Below, piece by piece: positions 23,166 through 37,418 of a stretch of 64,000 nt of DNA. The notes under the pieces were generated by a model. The model did no database searches, was not told the origin of the DNA, and saw nothing but the letters and a program-made list of their open reading frames with translations. The stretch covers positions 1,913,501 through 1,977,500 of the forward strand of contig NZ_JAUSZJ010000002.1 of the NCBI RefSeq assembly GCF_030817475.1. The letters are read 5' to 3'. The first letter of the stretch is position 1; each line of letters begins with the position of its first letter. The translations under genes were made by a program, and so were the position numbers. The DNA is from Streptomyces sp. V2I9 (lineage in GTDB: Bacteria; Actinomycetota; Actinomycetes; Streptomycetales; Streptomycetaceae).

Positions 23166-25766
23166 GTGCCCGGTGAAAACCTGTCCCGCGACGAGGCCCA
23201 GGAGAGGGCCGAGCTGCTGACCGTCGACGGATACGAGGTCGAGCTCGACCTGCGTTCCGCCGTCGGTGAGCCCGAGGGAACCGGCGGGGGCGAGGGGGAG
23301 GCCGGACCGCGGACCTTCCGTTCGCTGACCACGATCCGGTTCCGCTCGGCCCGTGCGGGAGCCTCCACCTTCGCCGACCTGGTGGCCCCGGCCGTGGACG
23401 CGGTGACGCTGAACGGGACCGCACTCGACCCGGCCGTCGTGTTCGACGGGACGCGGGTGGCGCTGGACGGGCTCGTCGAGGGCGAGAACGTGCTCGTGGT
23501 CGACGCCCGCTGCGCGTACAGCCGGACCGGTGAGGGCATGCACCGCTTCGTCGATCCGGAGGACGGCGAGGTCTACCTCTACACGCAGTACGAGCCGGCC
23601 GACGCCCGCCGCGTCTTCGCCAATTTCGAGCAGCCCGACCTCAAGGCGCCCTTCCGGTTCAAGGTCATCGCTCCCCGGAGCTGGCGCGTCTGGTCCAACG
23701 GGGCCGAGGAGTCGCGCGAGGGCGAGGTCTGGCGGTTCGCCGAGACGAAGCCGATCTCCACGTACATCACGGCCGTCGTCGCCGGTCCGTACCACTACGT
23801 GCGGGACTACTACAGCCGTACGTTCGACGACGGCACCACGCTGGAGATCCCGCTCGGCGCGATGTGCCGCAAGGGGCTCGCCAAGCACTTCGACGCGGAC
23901 GACGTCTTCCTGGTCACCAAGCAGGGGCTGGACTTCTTCCACGACCACTTCGACTACCCGTACCCCTTCGGCAAGTACGACCAGGCGTTCGTGCCCGAGT
24001 ACAACCTCGGCGCCATGGAGAACCCGGGCATGGTCACCTTCCGGGAGGAGTACATCTACCGTGGGAAGGTCACCTCGGCGGCCTACGAGCGGCGGGCCAA
24101 CGTCATCCTGCACGAGATGGCGCACATGTGGTTCGGCGACCTGGTCACCATGGAGTGGTGGGACGACCTGTGGCTGAAGGAGTCCTTCGCGGACTTCATG
24201 GGCTCCTTCTCGATGGTCGAGGCGACCCGCTTCACCAACGGGTGGATCACCTTCGCCAACAACCGCAAGGCGTGGGCCTACCGTGCCGACCAGCTGCCCT
24301 CCACGCACCCGATCACGGCCGACATCCGTGACCTGGAGGACGCCAAGCTGAACTTCGACGGGATCACGTACGCCAAGGGCGCGTCCGTGCTGAAGCAGCT
24401 GGTGGCGTACGTGGGGCGCGACGCGTTCCTGGAGGGCGCCCGGCGCTACTTCAAGCAGCACGCGTACGGCAACACGCGCCTGGGCGATCTGCTGTCGGTG
24501 CTCGCCGAGACGTCGGGCCGGGACATGACCGCCTGGTCGCGCTCCTGGCTCCAGACGGCGGGTGTCAACGTGCTCACCCCCGTGCCGACGTACGACGCGG
24601 ACGGCGTGCTCACCGAGCTGGCCGTCGTCCAGGAGGCGGCCGCCTCCCACCCGGAGCTGCGCCCGCACCGCGTCGCGGTCGGCCTGTACCGGCGGACGCC
24701 GGAGGGCGAGCTGACGCGTTACGCGCGCGCCGAGGTGGACGTGGCCGGTGAGCGGACCGTGGTGGAGGAGCTGGCCGGCTCCGAGCGGCCCGATCTGATC
24801 CTGGTCAACGACGACGACCTGACGTACTGCAAGGTCCGCTTCGACGAGGGGTCGCTGGCCACGCTCCGGGACCACCTGGGCGACATCACCGACCCGCTGG
24901 CCCGCGCCCTGTGCTGGTCGGCCCTGTGGAACCTGACGCGGGACGCGGCTCTGCCGGCCCGCGACTTCGTCGCGCTGGTGCTGGCGTTCGCCGGCCGGGA
25001 GAGCGACATCGGCGTCCTGCAGATGCTGCACGCCTGGACGCAGTCCGCGCTGGTCCACTACGCGGCGCCGGACTGGCGCGAGGAGGGCGGCCGGGCGGCG
25101 GCCGAGGGCGCGCTGCGCGAGCTGCGGGCCGCCGAGCCGGGCAGCCAGCACCAGCTGACCTGGGCCCGCTTCTTCGCGGCGGTCGCCTCGTCGGAGGCGG
25201 ACTTCCAGCTGCTGGGCGGACTGCTGGAGGGCACGGCGAAGATCGACGGTCTCGACGTCGACCAGGAGCTGCGCTGGGCCTTCCTCTCGCCGCTCGCCTC
25301 GCACGGAGTGGCGAACGAGGCGGCGCTCGACGCCGAACTGGCCCGCGACGACACGGCGTCCGGCAAGCGCCACCACGTACGGTGCCTGGCCTCGCGTCCC
25401 TCGGAGGCGGTCAAGGCGCAGGCGTGGGCGGCCGTGGTGGAGTCGGACAAGCTGTCCAACGCGCTGGTCGAGGCGACGATCAACGGCTTCGAGCAGCCCT
25501 CGCAGCGGGAGTTGCTCGCCCCGTACGCGCCGCGCTACTTCGCGGTGATCGAGCGGATCTGGGCGGAGCGGTCCATCCAGATCGGCATGCACGTGGTGAA
25601 GGGGATGTTCCCCGGACTCCAGGACAGCCCCGAGACCCTCGCGGCGACCGACGCCTGGCTGAGCGAGCACGAGGACGCGGCCCCGGCGCTGCGCCGGCTG
25701 GTGCTGGAGGCCCGCGACGACCTCGCGCGGGCGCTCCGCGCTCAGGAGTGCGACCGTACGGCGTAA
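23166..25766 (+). CDS. pepN: Aminopeptidase N, M1 family (first of two paralogues)
   Basis: This 866-residue cytosolic zinc aminopeptidase removes N-terminal residues from peptides. It shows the exopeptidase motif GAMEN (LGAMENPGMVTF) and the zinc site HEMAH (316-320) with the third ligand Glu339 in LKESFADF. The long C-terminal helical ERAP1-like domain is complete. GTG 23166 is chosen because AAGGAG lies five bases upstream and the paralogue at 33018 starts identically (VPGxNLxRxEAQERA). An extra Gly/Glu-rich segment (GEPEGTGGGEGEAG) near residue 45 is absent from the paralogue. It is divergent from the DsbA-like gene. Confidence 0.94.
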   Translation: MPGENLSRDEAQERAELLTVDGYEVELDLRSAVGEPEGTGGGEGEAGPRTFRSLTTIRFRSARAGASTFADLVAPAVDAVTLNGTALDPAVVFDGTRVALDGLVEGENVLVVDARCAYSRTGEGMHRFVDPEDGEVYLYTQYEPADARRVFANFEQPDLKAPFRFKVIAPRSWRVWSNGAEESREGEVWRFAETKPISTYITAVVAGPYHYVRDYYSRTFDDGTTLEIPLGAMCRKGLAKHFDADDVFLVTKQGLDFFHDHFDYPYPFGKYDQAFVPEYNLGAMENPGMVTFREEYIYRGKVTSAAYERRANVILHEMAHMWFGDLVTMEWWDDLWLKESFADFMGSFSMVEATRFTNGWITFANNRKAWAYRADQLPSTHPITADIRDLEDAKLNFDGITYAKGASVLKQLVAYVGRDAFLEGARRYFKQHAYGNTRLGDLLSVLAETSGRDMTAWSRSWLQTAGVNVLTPVPTYDADGVLTELAVVQEAAASHPELRPHRVAVGLYRRTPEGELTRYARAEVDVAGERTVVEELAGSERPDLILVNDDDLTYCKVRFDEGSLATLRDHLGDITDPLARALCWSALWNLTRDAALPARDFVALVLAFAGRESDIGVLQMLHAWTQSALVHYAAPDWREEGGRAAAEGALRELRAAEPGSQHQLTWARFFAAVASSEADFQLLGGLLEGTAKIDGLDVDQELRWAFLSPLASHGVANEAALDAELARDDTASGKRHHVRCLASRPSEAVKAQAWAAVVESDKLSNALVEATINGFEQPSQRELLAPYAPRYFAVIERIWAERSIQIGMHVVKGMFPGLQDSPETLAATDAWLSEHEDAAPALRRLVLEARDDLARALRAQECDRTA

Positions 25767-26110
25767 CCCGACCGGGCAGAGCCGGGTCCCGCTCGGGGTG
25801 TCACCGGGTGACGTCGCCGTACGGGGCCGGACGGGTCGCGCGCGACTGCGAGGCGTGACCGCGGAGCACCGGCGCGGCACCTTCTCGGTGAGGGCGTGAA
25901 CAGGGGTGAGGGAGGGGCGCTCGGGCAGGGCGTGCGCGCGGCGCGAAAGCGGCGCTCGCACATCTGCTCGTAGCGCCCCTCCCTCGATTCCCGGCGCGAC
26001 GGCCCATTTCGATTGCCGAACGTCCGTGCATGAGGACGGTGTTGTCCGGGATTGTCGACGGGCGTGTAACAGGGGTTAGGACCCCCTCCGGGCGCGGGAA
26101 ATCACGGGAC
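25767..26110. other. 344-bp intergenic region after pepN
   Basis: No gene is visible. The region contains a long stem-loop (25908-25985) and, near 26052, a weak TTGTCG element that could belong to a promoter for the next gene. Confidence 0.5.
25908..25985. other. Long stem-loop with 14-bp perfect stem
   Basis: GAGGGAGGGGCGCT (25908-25921) pairs perfectly with AGCGCCCCTCCCTC (25972-25985). The 50-base loop is itself GC-rich (GCGCGCGGCGCG). It starts about 140 bases after the pepN stop, has no T tract, and could be a distant terminator or a structured RNA. Confidence 0.45.
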
Positions 26111-27178
26111 ATGACCCAGAACACCCCGCTCTCCTCCCGCCTTCCCCTTCACCCCGAGGCCGTGACGCTCCGTGTCCAGTCCGCCGCCCAACTACGGGCG
26201 CGCGGGGTGTCCGCGGCCCAGACGTCCGCACAGTGCCTGCCGGGAGGCCCCTGGCAGCAGATCCTGCCGGGGGTCTACCTGCTCCACTCGGGGCCGCCCA
26301 CCGGTCAGGAGCGGCTGCACGGGGCGCTGCTGTACGCGGGGCGTCCCCCCGTCTCCGCGCGGCGCGCTCCGGCGGGCCTCCCCCAGCCGGGGTGCGGGGA
26401 CGGGTACGGCGAGGCGATGGTCACCGGGGCCGCCGCCCTCGCGCTGCACGGCTTCGCCTCGGTGGGGCCCCTGGGTGCGCTGCACCGGATCGACGTCCTG
26501 GTGCCGCGCACCCGGCGGCTGCGGTCCACCCGGTTCGTGGAGGTGCTGCGGACCGCCGCGATGCCGCGCGCGGTGCGGGTGGGCGAGGTGCCCGTCGCCC
26601 CGGTGGAGCGGGCCCTCGCGGACGCGGTGGCGAGCACGGCGGAGGCGGCCGAGGTGCGGCGGCTGCTGACCGAGGCGGTGCGCGCGGGCCACTGCGAGCC
26701 GGCCTCCGTGGTACGGGAGTTGAGCGAGGCGGAGCTGCTGGGGCGACCCGCCGTGGTGGGTGCGGTCGACGCGCTGCTGGCCGAGGGCCGTGCGGCGGCG
26801 GAGGCACGGCTGTACGCGATGGTGCGGGAGCACGGGCTGCCGGACCCGGTGTGGAACGTGGAGCTGCGACTGCCCGGCGGACCCCGGCTCGGCGCGGTCG
26901 ACGCCTATTGGCCGGATCACGCCGTCGCGGTGGAGCTGGACGTGCGGGCGCCCCGGTACGGCGTGCCGCCGCGGAGGGGCTGGGCCGAGGAGGACCCGCA
27001 GTGGGCCGCGTATACCGCGAAGCGGGAGCAACTGGAACGGCTCGGGGTCACGGTCGTCCACCTGACACCGAGGAAGCTGCGCGAGGCTGCGGACCAGCAG
27101 GCGACGGTGGTGCGGACGGCGCTGATGGCGGCGGCGGACCGGGAGCCGGCCGCGTACGTGATGGTGCTGCCGCGCTGA
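26111..27178 (+). CDS. Uncharacterised protein, AbiEi/DUF559-like architecture
   Basis: This 355-residue soluble protein resembles the many actinobacterial proteins annotated as AbiEi-antitoxin-domain or DUF559-type. The N-terminal half has a helix-turn-helix-like start (SAAQLRARGVSAAQTSAQ), then LPGVYLLHSG and AMVTGAAALALHGF, typical of the AbiEi-like region. The C-terminal half has a restriction-endonuclease-like strand pattern (LRLPGGPRLGAVDAYWPDHAVAVELD, then a C-terminal LGVTVVHLTPRKL). No AbiEii toxin gene follows, so a toxin-antitoxin role is not supported. Start taken at ATG 26111; the Shine-Dalgarno is poor. Confidence 0.7.
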   Translation: MTQNTPLSSRLPLHPEAVTLRVQSAAQLRARGVSAAQTSAQCLPGGPWQQILPGVYLLHSGPPTGQERLHGALLYAGRPPVSARRAPAGLPQPGCGDGYGEAMVTGAAALALHGFASVGPLGALHRIDVLVPRTRRLRSTRFVEVLRTAAMPRAVRVGEVPVAPVERALADAVASTAEAAEVRRLLTEAVRAGHCEPASVVRELSEAELLGRPAVVGAVDALLAEGRAAAEARLYAMVREHGLPDPVWNVELRLPGGPRLGAVDAYWPDHAVAVELDVRAPRYGVPPRRGWAEEDPQWAAYTAKREQLERLGVTVVHLTPRKLREAADQQATVVRTALMAAADREPAAYVMVLPR

Positions 27179-27425
27179 GCAGGGCGGCGGCACGGGGAGG
27201 TCCTCCCGGAGAGCCGCCCGGGCGGAGGGGGCGCGGGCCGGCCCGGAGGGAGCGCGGCGTTTCCGGGCCGCCGGTGCGGCTGGTCCGGACCACGGAAGCG
27301 ATGCCACCCTCGTCCCGGACGTCACCGGCGTACCGTTTGACCCTGTTCCTCCCTCATGGCGCAGCACGCACCCTGGCGGATCTCTGCCATGTCCCTGACT
27401 CGTCTCCGTCAACTCTCCACAAACC

Positions 27426-27443
27426 CCTGTCATTTACGACAGG
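27426..27443. promoter_or_regulatory. Palindrome CCTGTC-N6-GACAGG before the subtilase gene
   Basis: A perfect 6+6 inverted repeat lies about 50-70 bases before the subtilase start, in a 316-base intergenic region (27179-27494) that otherwise shows no gene and no clear -10/-35 pair. It may be an operator. Confidence 0.4.
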
Positions 27444-27494
27444 CTGAGCGGTCATCCGGTACCGAATTCCGGACTCTCTCTTTCAATTACAGGG

Positions 27495-32169
<4,675 letters not shown>

Positions 32170-32191
32170 TCGCAGCCGTACGCGTACACCG

Positions 32192-32233
32192 CGAAGGGGC
32201 GGCCACCGTAGTGCACCGGTGGCCGCCCCTTCG
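32192..32233. terminator. 17-bp hairpin after asd
   Basis: CGAAGGGGCGGCCACCG (32192-32208) pairs perfectly with CGGTGGCCGCCCCTTCG (32217-32233), loop 8. It may also serve the convergent DUF1203 gene. Confidence 0.85.
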
Positions 32234-32391
32234 TGTGCCGGCCGTGCCCTCGGAGCACCGGGTGGCCTCCGAGGACCACGTCGGTCCCCGCCACACGCGG
32301 ACGGGGCGCGTCGCCGGTCTGCCGCACGCACCGCTCCCGGGCCATCGCCCGTACCGGCTCGAACCGGCGCCACCCGCAGCACGTCGGTCGC

Positions 32392-32892
32392 TCAGCGCCG
32401 CCGCACCTCGAAGTGGAAGCACCCGTACTCCACGGCCCGCACGTGCGCCAGGACCACCTCCGGGTCCGCGAACGCCTCGTCCAGGGCCGCGTCGAACCCC
32501 TTCTCCGGGTCGGCCGGGATCTCCAGGAGCCGGCCGCCCACGATGTGGCCCCGCGCGTCGTACCGGCGGACCGTGCGCAGCGCACCCACGCGGGCGAAGG
32601 GGTATCCGCCGCGCTCCGGGTCCGGGCCCGCGCACGGTTCGGCGTGGATGAAGACGGGGCCCTGCTCGTCGTACGCCCCCGGCCCCGCCCCCGTCGCGGC
32701 GGCCCAGCGGCGCAGCGGGGCGTAGGAGACGAGGACGATGCGCTCCCCCGGCTCGCAGTCGCGCAGGCAGCAGCGCAGGGGGTGGCCGCCTTCGGCCGCC
32801 GTGTACGGGCGGCAGGGGCGGCCCGCGTCGTCGGCGGCTCGGAGCTCGGCGAGGGTGGCGGGGCCGATGGGGCGGGGCTGGTGTCCGGTCAT
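32392..32892 (-). CDS. DUF1203-family protein
   Basis: This 166-residue soluble protein matches DUF1203: YTAAEGGHPLRCCLRDCEPGERIVLVSYAPL, then GPVFIHAEPC, YPFARVGALRTVRRYDARGHIVGG and the C-terminal VLAHVRAVEYGCFHFEVRR. The conserved cysteines and histidines suggest metal binding or a redox role, but the family function is unknown. I take ATG 32892 as start because the family begins there; there is little Shine-Dalgarno. It is divergent from the second pepN. Confidence 0.85.
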   Translation of the reverse strand: MTGHQPRPIGPATLAELRAADDAGRPCRPYTAAEGGHPLRCCLRDCEPGERIVLVSYAPLRRWAAATGAGPGAYDEQGPVFIHAEPCAGPDPERGGYPFARVGALRTVRRYDARGHIVGGRLLEIPADPEKGFDAALDEAFADPEVVLAHVRAVEYGCFHFEVRRR

Positions 32893-33017
32893 GGTGCGAG
32901 CCTGTCCCCCGAGACTGTCCGCGTCCGGCGGAAAACGGACATCGCGCTGGGGGCGCGGTACGTGGAAGGATGGCCGGAAACGCCGCATATCAAGTCGCAC
33001 ACCTAGGAGATGACCGC

Positions 33018-35594
33018 GTGCCTGGCACGAATCTGACCCGCGAAGAGGCACAGGAGCGGGCGCGCCTGCTGACCGTGGACGCGTACGAGATCGATCTCGA
33101 CCTCTCCGGAGCGCAGGAGGGCGGGACCTACCGGTCCACGACCACCGTGCGCTTCGACAGCGCGGAGGCGGGGGCGGAGTCCTTCATCGACCTGGTCGCC
33201 CCGGCCGTCCACGAGGTCGTGCTGAACGGCGAGGCCCTCGACGCGGCCGCCGTCTTCCACGACTCCCGGATCGCCCTGCCCGGCCTGCGCGAGGGCGCCA
33301 ACGAGCTGAAGGTCGTCGCGGACTGCGCGTACACCAACACCGGTGAGGGGCTGCACCGCTTCGTCGACCCGGTCGACGAGCAGGCCTACCTGTACACCCA
33401 GTTCGAGGTCCCGGACGCCCGCCGGGTGTTCGCCTCGTTCGAGCAGCCGGACCTGAAGGCGACCTTCCGGTTCACCGTGAAGGCCCCTTCCGGCTGGACG
33501 GTCATCTCGAACTCGCCGACGCCCGAGCCGAAGGACGACGTCTGGTCGTTCGAGCCGACGCCGCGCATCTCCACGTACATCACGGCCCTCATCGCCGGCC
33601 CGTACCACGCGGTGCACAGCACGTACGAGAAGGACGGCCAGACCGTCCCGCTCGGCATCTACTGCCGTCCCTCCCTCGCGGAGTACCTGGACGCGGACGA
33701 GATCTTCGCCGTGACCCGGCAGGGCTTCGAGTGGTTCCAGGAGAAGTTCGACTACGCGTACCCGTTCGCCAAGTACGACCAGCTCTTCGTCCCGGAGTTC
33801 AACGCGGGCGCGATGGAGAACGCGGGCGCGGTCACCATCCGCGACCAGTACGTCTTCCGCTCCAAGGTGACGGACGCGGCGTACGAGGTGCGGGCCGAGA
33901 CCATCCTGCACGAGCTGGCCCACATGTGGTTCGGCGACCTCGTGACGATGGAGTGGTGGAACGACCTCTGGCTGAACGAGTCGTTCGCCACCTACACCTC
34001 GATCGCCTGCCAGGCCGACGCGGCGGGCTCGAAGTGGCCGCACTCGTGGACCACGTTCGCCAACTCCATGAAGACCTGGGCGTACCGGCAGGACCAGTTG
34101 CCGTCCACGCACCCGATCATGGCGGACATCAGCGACCTGGACGACGTCCTCGTCAACTTCGACGGCATCACGTACGCCAAGGGCGCCTCGGTGCTCAAGC
34201 AGCTCGTGGCGTACGTCGGCAAGGACGCGTTCTTCCAGGGCGTGCAGGCGTACTTCAAGGCGCACGCCTTCGGCAACACCCGCCTGTCCGACCTGCTGGG
34301 CGCACTGGAGAAGACCTCCGGCCGCGACCTGAAGACCTGGTCGAAGGCGTGGCTGGAGACGGCCGGGATCAACATCCTGCGCCCGGAGATCGAGACCGAC
34401 GCGAACGGTCACGTCACCTCCTTCACCGTGGTCCAGGAGGCCCCCGCGCTGCCCGCCGGCGCCAAGGGCGAGCCGACGCTGCGCCCGCACCGCATCGCCA
34501 TCGGCGCCTACGACCTCGACGCGGACGGCAAGCTCGTGCGCACCGACCGGATCGAGCTGGACGTCGACGGCGAGCGCACCGACGTGCCCGCCCTGGTGGG
34601 CAAGGCCCGCCCGGCCGTCGTCCTGCTCAACGACGACGACCTGTCGTACGCGAAGGTCCGCCTCGACGAGGAGTCGCTGCGGGTCGTCACCGAGCACCTG
34701 GGCGACTTCGCCGAGTCGCTGCCGCGCGCGCTGTGCTGGGCCTCGGCCTGGGACATGACGCGCGACGGCGAGCTGGCGACCCGCGACTACCTGGCGCTGG
34801 TGCTCTCCGGCATCGGCAAGGAGTCGGACATCGGCGTCGTCCAGTCGCTGCACCGCCAGGTGAAGACGGCGCTCGACCTGTACGCGGCCCCGGAGACCCG
34901 TGAGGGCGCGCTCAACCAGTGGACCGACGCGACGCTGGCGCACCTGCGCGCCTCGGAGCCGGGCAGCGACCACCAGCTGGCGTGGGCCCGCGCCTTCGCG
35001 GCCACGGCCCGCAACCCGCAGCAGCTGGACCTGCTCCAGTCGCTGCTGGACGGCACCGAGTCGATCGAGGGGCTGGCCGTCGACACCGAGCTGCGGTGGG
35101 CGTTCGTGCAGCGGCTGGCGGCGGCCGGGCTGCTGGACGAGGAGGAGATCGCCGCCGAGTACGAGCGGGACAGGACCGCCGCGGGCGAGCGCCACGCGGC
35201 CTCCGCGCGGGCGGCCCAGCCGTCCGAGGCGGCCAAGGCGGAGGCGTGGGCCGCGGTCGTGGACTCCGGCGAGCTGCCCAACTCGCTCCAGGAAGCGGTC
35301 ATCAGCGGCTTCGTCCAGCCCGACCAGCGGGAGCTGCTGGCCCCGTACACGGAGAAGTACTTCGCCTCGGTGAAGGGCGTCTCGGACACGCGCAGCCACG
35401 AGATGGCCCAGCAGATCATCGTGGGCCTCTACCCAGCCCTCCAGGTCTCGCAGGAGACGCTGGACGCCACCGACGCCTGGCTGGCCTCGGCCGAGCCGAG
35501 CGCGGCCCTGCGCCGGCTGATGTCGGAGTCGCGCTCCGGTGTGGAGCGGGCCCTGAAGGCCCAGGCGGCGGACGCGGCGGCCGCCACCGCGTAA
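33018..35594 (+). CDS. pepN: Aminopeptidase N, M1 family (second paralogue)
   Basis: This 858-residue zinc aminopeptidase is closely related to the one at 23166. It has AGAMENAGAV, the zinc site HELAH (298-302) with Glu321 in LNESFATY, and a complete ERAP1-like C-terminal domain. It matches canonical PepN more closely than its paralogue (GAMENAG, LNESFA). GTG 33018 follows TAGGAG by eight bases. The last residues are Ala-rich (AADAAAATA). A 15-bp hairpin ends the gene. Two PepN copies 10 kb apart on the same strand suggest an old duplication with specialisation. Confidence 0.96.
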   Translation: MPGTNLTREEAQERARLLTVDAYEIDLDLSGAQEGGTYRSTTTVRFDSAEAGAESFIDLVAPAVHEVVLNGEALDAAAVFHDSRIALPGLREGANELKVVADCAYTNTGEGLHRFVDPVDEQAYLYTQFEVPDARRVFASFEQPDLKATFRFTVKAPSGWTVISNSPTPEPKDDVWSFEPTPRISTYITALIAGPYHAVHSTYEKDGQTVPLGIYCRPSLAEYLDADEIFAVTRQGFEWFQEKFDYAYPFAKYDQLFVPEFNAGAMENAGAVTIRDQYVFRSKVTDAAYEVRAETILHELAHMWFGDLVTMEWWNDLWLNESFATYTSIACQADAAGSKWPHSWTTFANSMKTWAYRQDQLPSTHPIMADISDLDDVLVNFDGITYAKGASVLKQLVAYVGKDAFFQGVQAYFKAHAFGNTRLSDLLGALEKTSGRDLKTWSKAWLETAGINILRPEIETDANGHVTSFTVVQEAPALPAGAKGEPTLRPHRIAIGAYDLDADGKLVRTDRIELDVDGERTDVPALVGKARPAVVLLNDDDLSYAKVRLDEESLRVVTEHLGDFAESLPRALCWASAWDMTRDGELATRDYLALVLSGIGKESDIGVVQSLHRQVKTALDLYAAPETREGALNQWTDATLAHLRASEPGSDHQLAWARAFAATARNPQQLDLLQSLLDGTESIEGLAVDTELRWAFVQRLAAAGLLDEEEIAAEYERDRTAAGERHAASARAAQPSEAAKAEAWAAVVDSGELPNSLQEAVISGFVQPDQRELLAPYTEKYFASVKGVSDTRSHEMAQQIIVGLYPALQVSQETLDATDAWLASAEPSAALRRLMSESRSGVERALKAQAADAAAATA

Positions 35595-35606
35595 CGCGTA
35601 CCCCCG

Positions 35607-35638
35607 AGCGCCCCCTCCGCCGTGGCGGAGGGGGCGCT
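35607..35638 (+). terminator. Terminator of the second pepN
   Basis: AGCGCCCCCTCCGCC (35607-35621) and GGCGGAGGGGGCGCT (35624-35638) form a perfect stem followed by TT. Confidence 0.85.
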
Positions 35639-35777
35639 TCCGCGTTGCTCCTGGCCCTCCGGGTGCGGAGCTGTCCGGAGGAAGGGCCGGGCGCGACCGC
35701 GGAACAGGCCGGGGGCGGGCCCGGAAGGTGCTCGGGGAAACGACCGGCCCCGGCGAAGCGGCTGGTATTACTGGTGT

Positions 35778-36155
35778 ATGCAAGAAGAGACCGCACGGTC
35801 GGCGATCGACACGTTCCTCTCCGCGTTCAACGCCCTGGACGACCACTACGTCACCGAGCTGCTCTCCCGGGCCCTGACCTCCGACGTGGTCTTCTGGGGG
35901 CCGCTGGGCCGCAGCGAAGGGATCGCGGCGGTCGAGCAGTTCGTGCTGGACATCCGGCGTCACCCCGCGGGGGCCGGAACGATGGTGCGCTGTTCGGCGG
36001 TGGACATGCCTGACGAGTGGGCCCGGTACCGGTGGGCCTTCACGACCCCGGGCGGAGGCCCCCGGCTGGCGGGAACGGACGTCGTCCACCTGCGGCGCGG
36101 CCTCATCGACCAGGTCATCGTCTTCGCGGGAGAGATCAAGCCGTCCGACTTCTGA
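35778..36155 (+). CDS. SnoaL-like (NTF2-fold) protein
   Basis: This 125-residue protein has the compact cone fold of SnoaL/NTF2-like proteins: helix TARSAIDTFLSAFNALDDHYV, DVVFWGPLGRSEGIAAVEQF, then WARYRWAFTTPGG and GTDVVHLRRGLIDQVIVFAGE. Members are isomerases, hydrolases or binding proteins; no specific function can be given. There is no Shine-Dalgarno. TATTAC at 35766-35771 sits six bases before the ATG, so a leaderless transcript is plausible. Confidence 0.82.
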   Translation: MQEETARSAIDTFLSAFNALDDHYVTELLSRALTSDVVFWGPLGRSEGIAAVEQFVLDIRRHPAGAGTMVRCSAVDMPDEWARYRWAFTTPGGGPRLAGTDVVHLRRGLIDQVIVFAGEIKPSDF

Positions 36156-36172
36156 AGGCTTCTGCTCGGGGA

Positions 36173-36196
36173 CCCTCGGGGACGCGGGCCCGAGGG
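36173..36196. terminator. Hairpin between convergent SnoaL-like and allantoicase genes
   Basis: CCCTCGGG (36173-36180) pairs with CCCGAGGG (36189-36196). Confidence 0.5.
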
Positions 36197-36207
36197 CGGT
36201 ACGGGGT

Positions 36208-37362
36208 CTACGCGCCGGACTCCTCGTAGCGGCGGGTCAGCTCGGCCGCGCCGGACTCGGTGAGCGAGCCGTGCAGCCGCATCCGGGCCACGCCGCCGTC
36301 GGGGAAGGCGTCGAGGCGGACGTGGGTGACGACGGCGTGGGCGCGCAGCACGAACCGGTGGAGGGTGTCGGGCTGGAGGCGGGTGCGCGGGATGATCTCG
36401 AACCACTCGCCGGTGTCGCCGTTGCGTCCCTGGAGGGCGATCCAGCCGGCGGCGTTGCCCTTGAGGTGGGCGGTGTCGATCTCGACCGCGCGGACCGCGC
36501 CCTGGGCGGCAAGGCGGAAGCGGACCCAGTCGTGGGTGCCGCGGACCCGGCGGCGGCGGTTCTCCCAGCCGTCGTCCATCTTGCGGGAGGTGCCCGGCAG
36601 GATGATCTGGGTGGGCGAGGAGTAGAAGCGGTCGGAGGCGTCCTCGTAACGGCCGCCGTTGAGGACCGAGATCAGGTCCACCGTGCCGAGCGCGGCGAGC
36701 CAGGCCGGATCCGGGACGACCTCGCCGTGCACGCGGAGGCGGGCGATGCCGCCGTCGGGGTGCTGGCAGAGGCGCAGGTGGGTGGAGCGGCGGCCGCCGG
36801 TGATCCCGAAGGCGTTGGCGGCGTGGCCGCGCACGGGGGTGGGCGGCAGGATCTCCTCCCACTTCACGTCGTCGGCGAGGAGCTGCTCGGGACTCGGGGC
36901 GCCGTCGACGGAGGTGGCCTGTACGGAGACGCGCTGCGGGTAGTTGCCGCGGAAGTGGGCGGTGTCCACGATCAGGCCGCGGATGATGCCGGGGGCGCCG
37001 AGTCGGACGATGGCCCAGTCGTGGTCCTCGGGGGCCGGGAAGGGGTGGTCGGCGTCCGTGCCGCGACGGCGGCGGGTCTCCCAGCCGTCCATGATCTTCC
37101 CCTTGTGGCCGAAGCGCTCGGGGTCGAAGACGGCGCGTTCGCGGATCAGCAGGTTCTCGCGCTCGGCGAAGAACTCGTCGGAGGCGGCGATCACCCCCGC
37201 GCCGAGGCGGCGGTCCGCGAGGTCGACCAGCTCGGTGAAGGGGAGGTCCCCGGCCTCGCGGTAGTCGGCGTAGGGGTCGCCGCCGCCGTACGGTGCGGCG
37301 TCGTTGGCGTGGGGGTCGGTGTCGGGATCCTGGAAGACGGGCTCGCTCGCGTCGAAGGTCAT
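36208..37362 (-). CDS. alc: Allantoicase
   Basis: This 384-residue enzyme hydrolyses allantoate to ureidoglycolate and urea in purine catabolism. It consists of two homologous jelly-roll repeats: KIMDGWETRRRRG...WAIVRLGAPGIIRGLIVDTAHFRGNYP in the first and RKMDDGWENRRRRV...WVRFRLAAQGAVRAVEIDTAHLKGN in the second. Complete length, no signal peptide. Allantoinase and other ureide genes are not in the window, so it stands apart from its pathway. A LysR-type gene lies 64 bases upstream on the same strand, with a 19-bp palindrome between them. Confidence 0.95.
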   Translation of the reverse strand: MTFDASEPVFQDPDTDPHANDAAPYGGGDPYADYREAGDLPFTELVDLADRRLGAGVIAASDEFFAERENLLIRERAVFDPERFGHKGKIMDGWETRRRRGTDADHPFPAPEDHDWAIVRLGAPGIIRGLIVDTAHFRGNYPQRVSVQATSVDGAPSPEQLLADDVKWEEILPPTPVRGHAANAFGITGGRRSTHLRLCQHPDGGIARLRVHGEVVPDPAWLAALGTVDLISVLNGGRYEDASDRFYSSPTQIILPGTSRKMDDGWENRRRRVRGTHDWVRFRLAAQGAVRAVEIDTAHLKGNAAGWIALQGRNGDTGEWFEIIPRTRLQPDTLHRFVLRAHAVVTHVRLDAFPDGGVARMRLHGSLTESGAAELTRRYEESGA

Positions 37363-37418
37363 GCCCTCACTCTGACGCCGTCCAACCCATCAGGTCCATC
37401 GAAAGTTTTCGCACATAC

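Noticed and set aside
26111-27178. AbiE toxin-antitoxin system
   Set aside because: Only the antitoxin-like protein is present; the next gene is a secreted protease.
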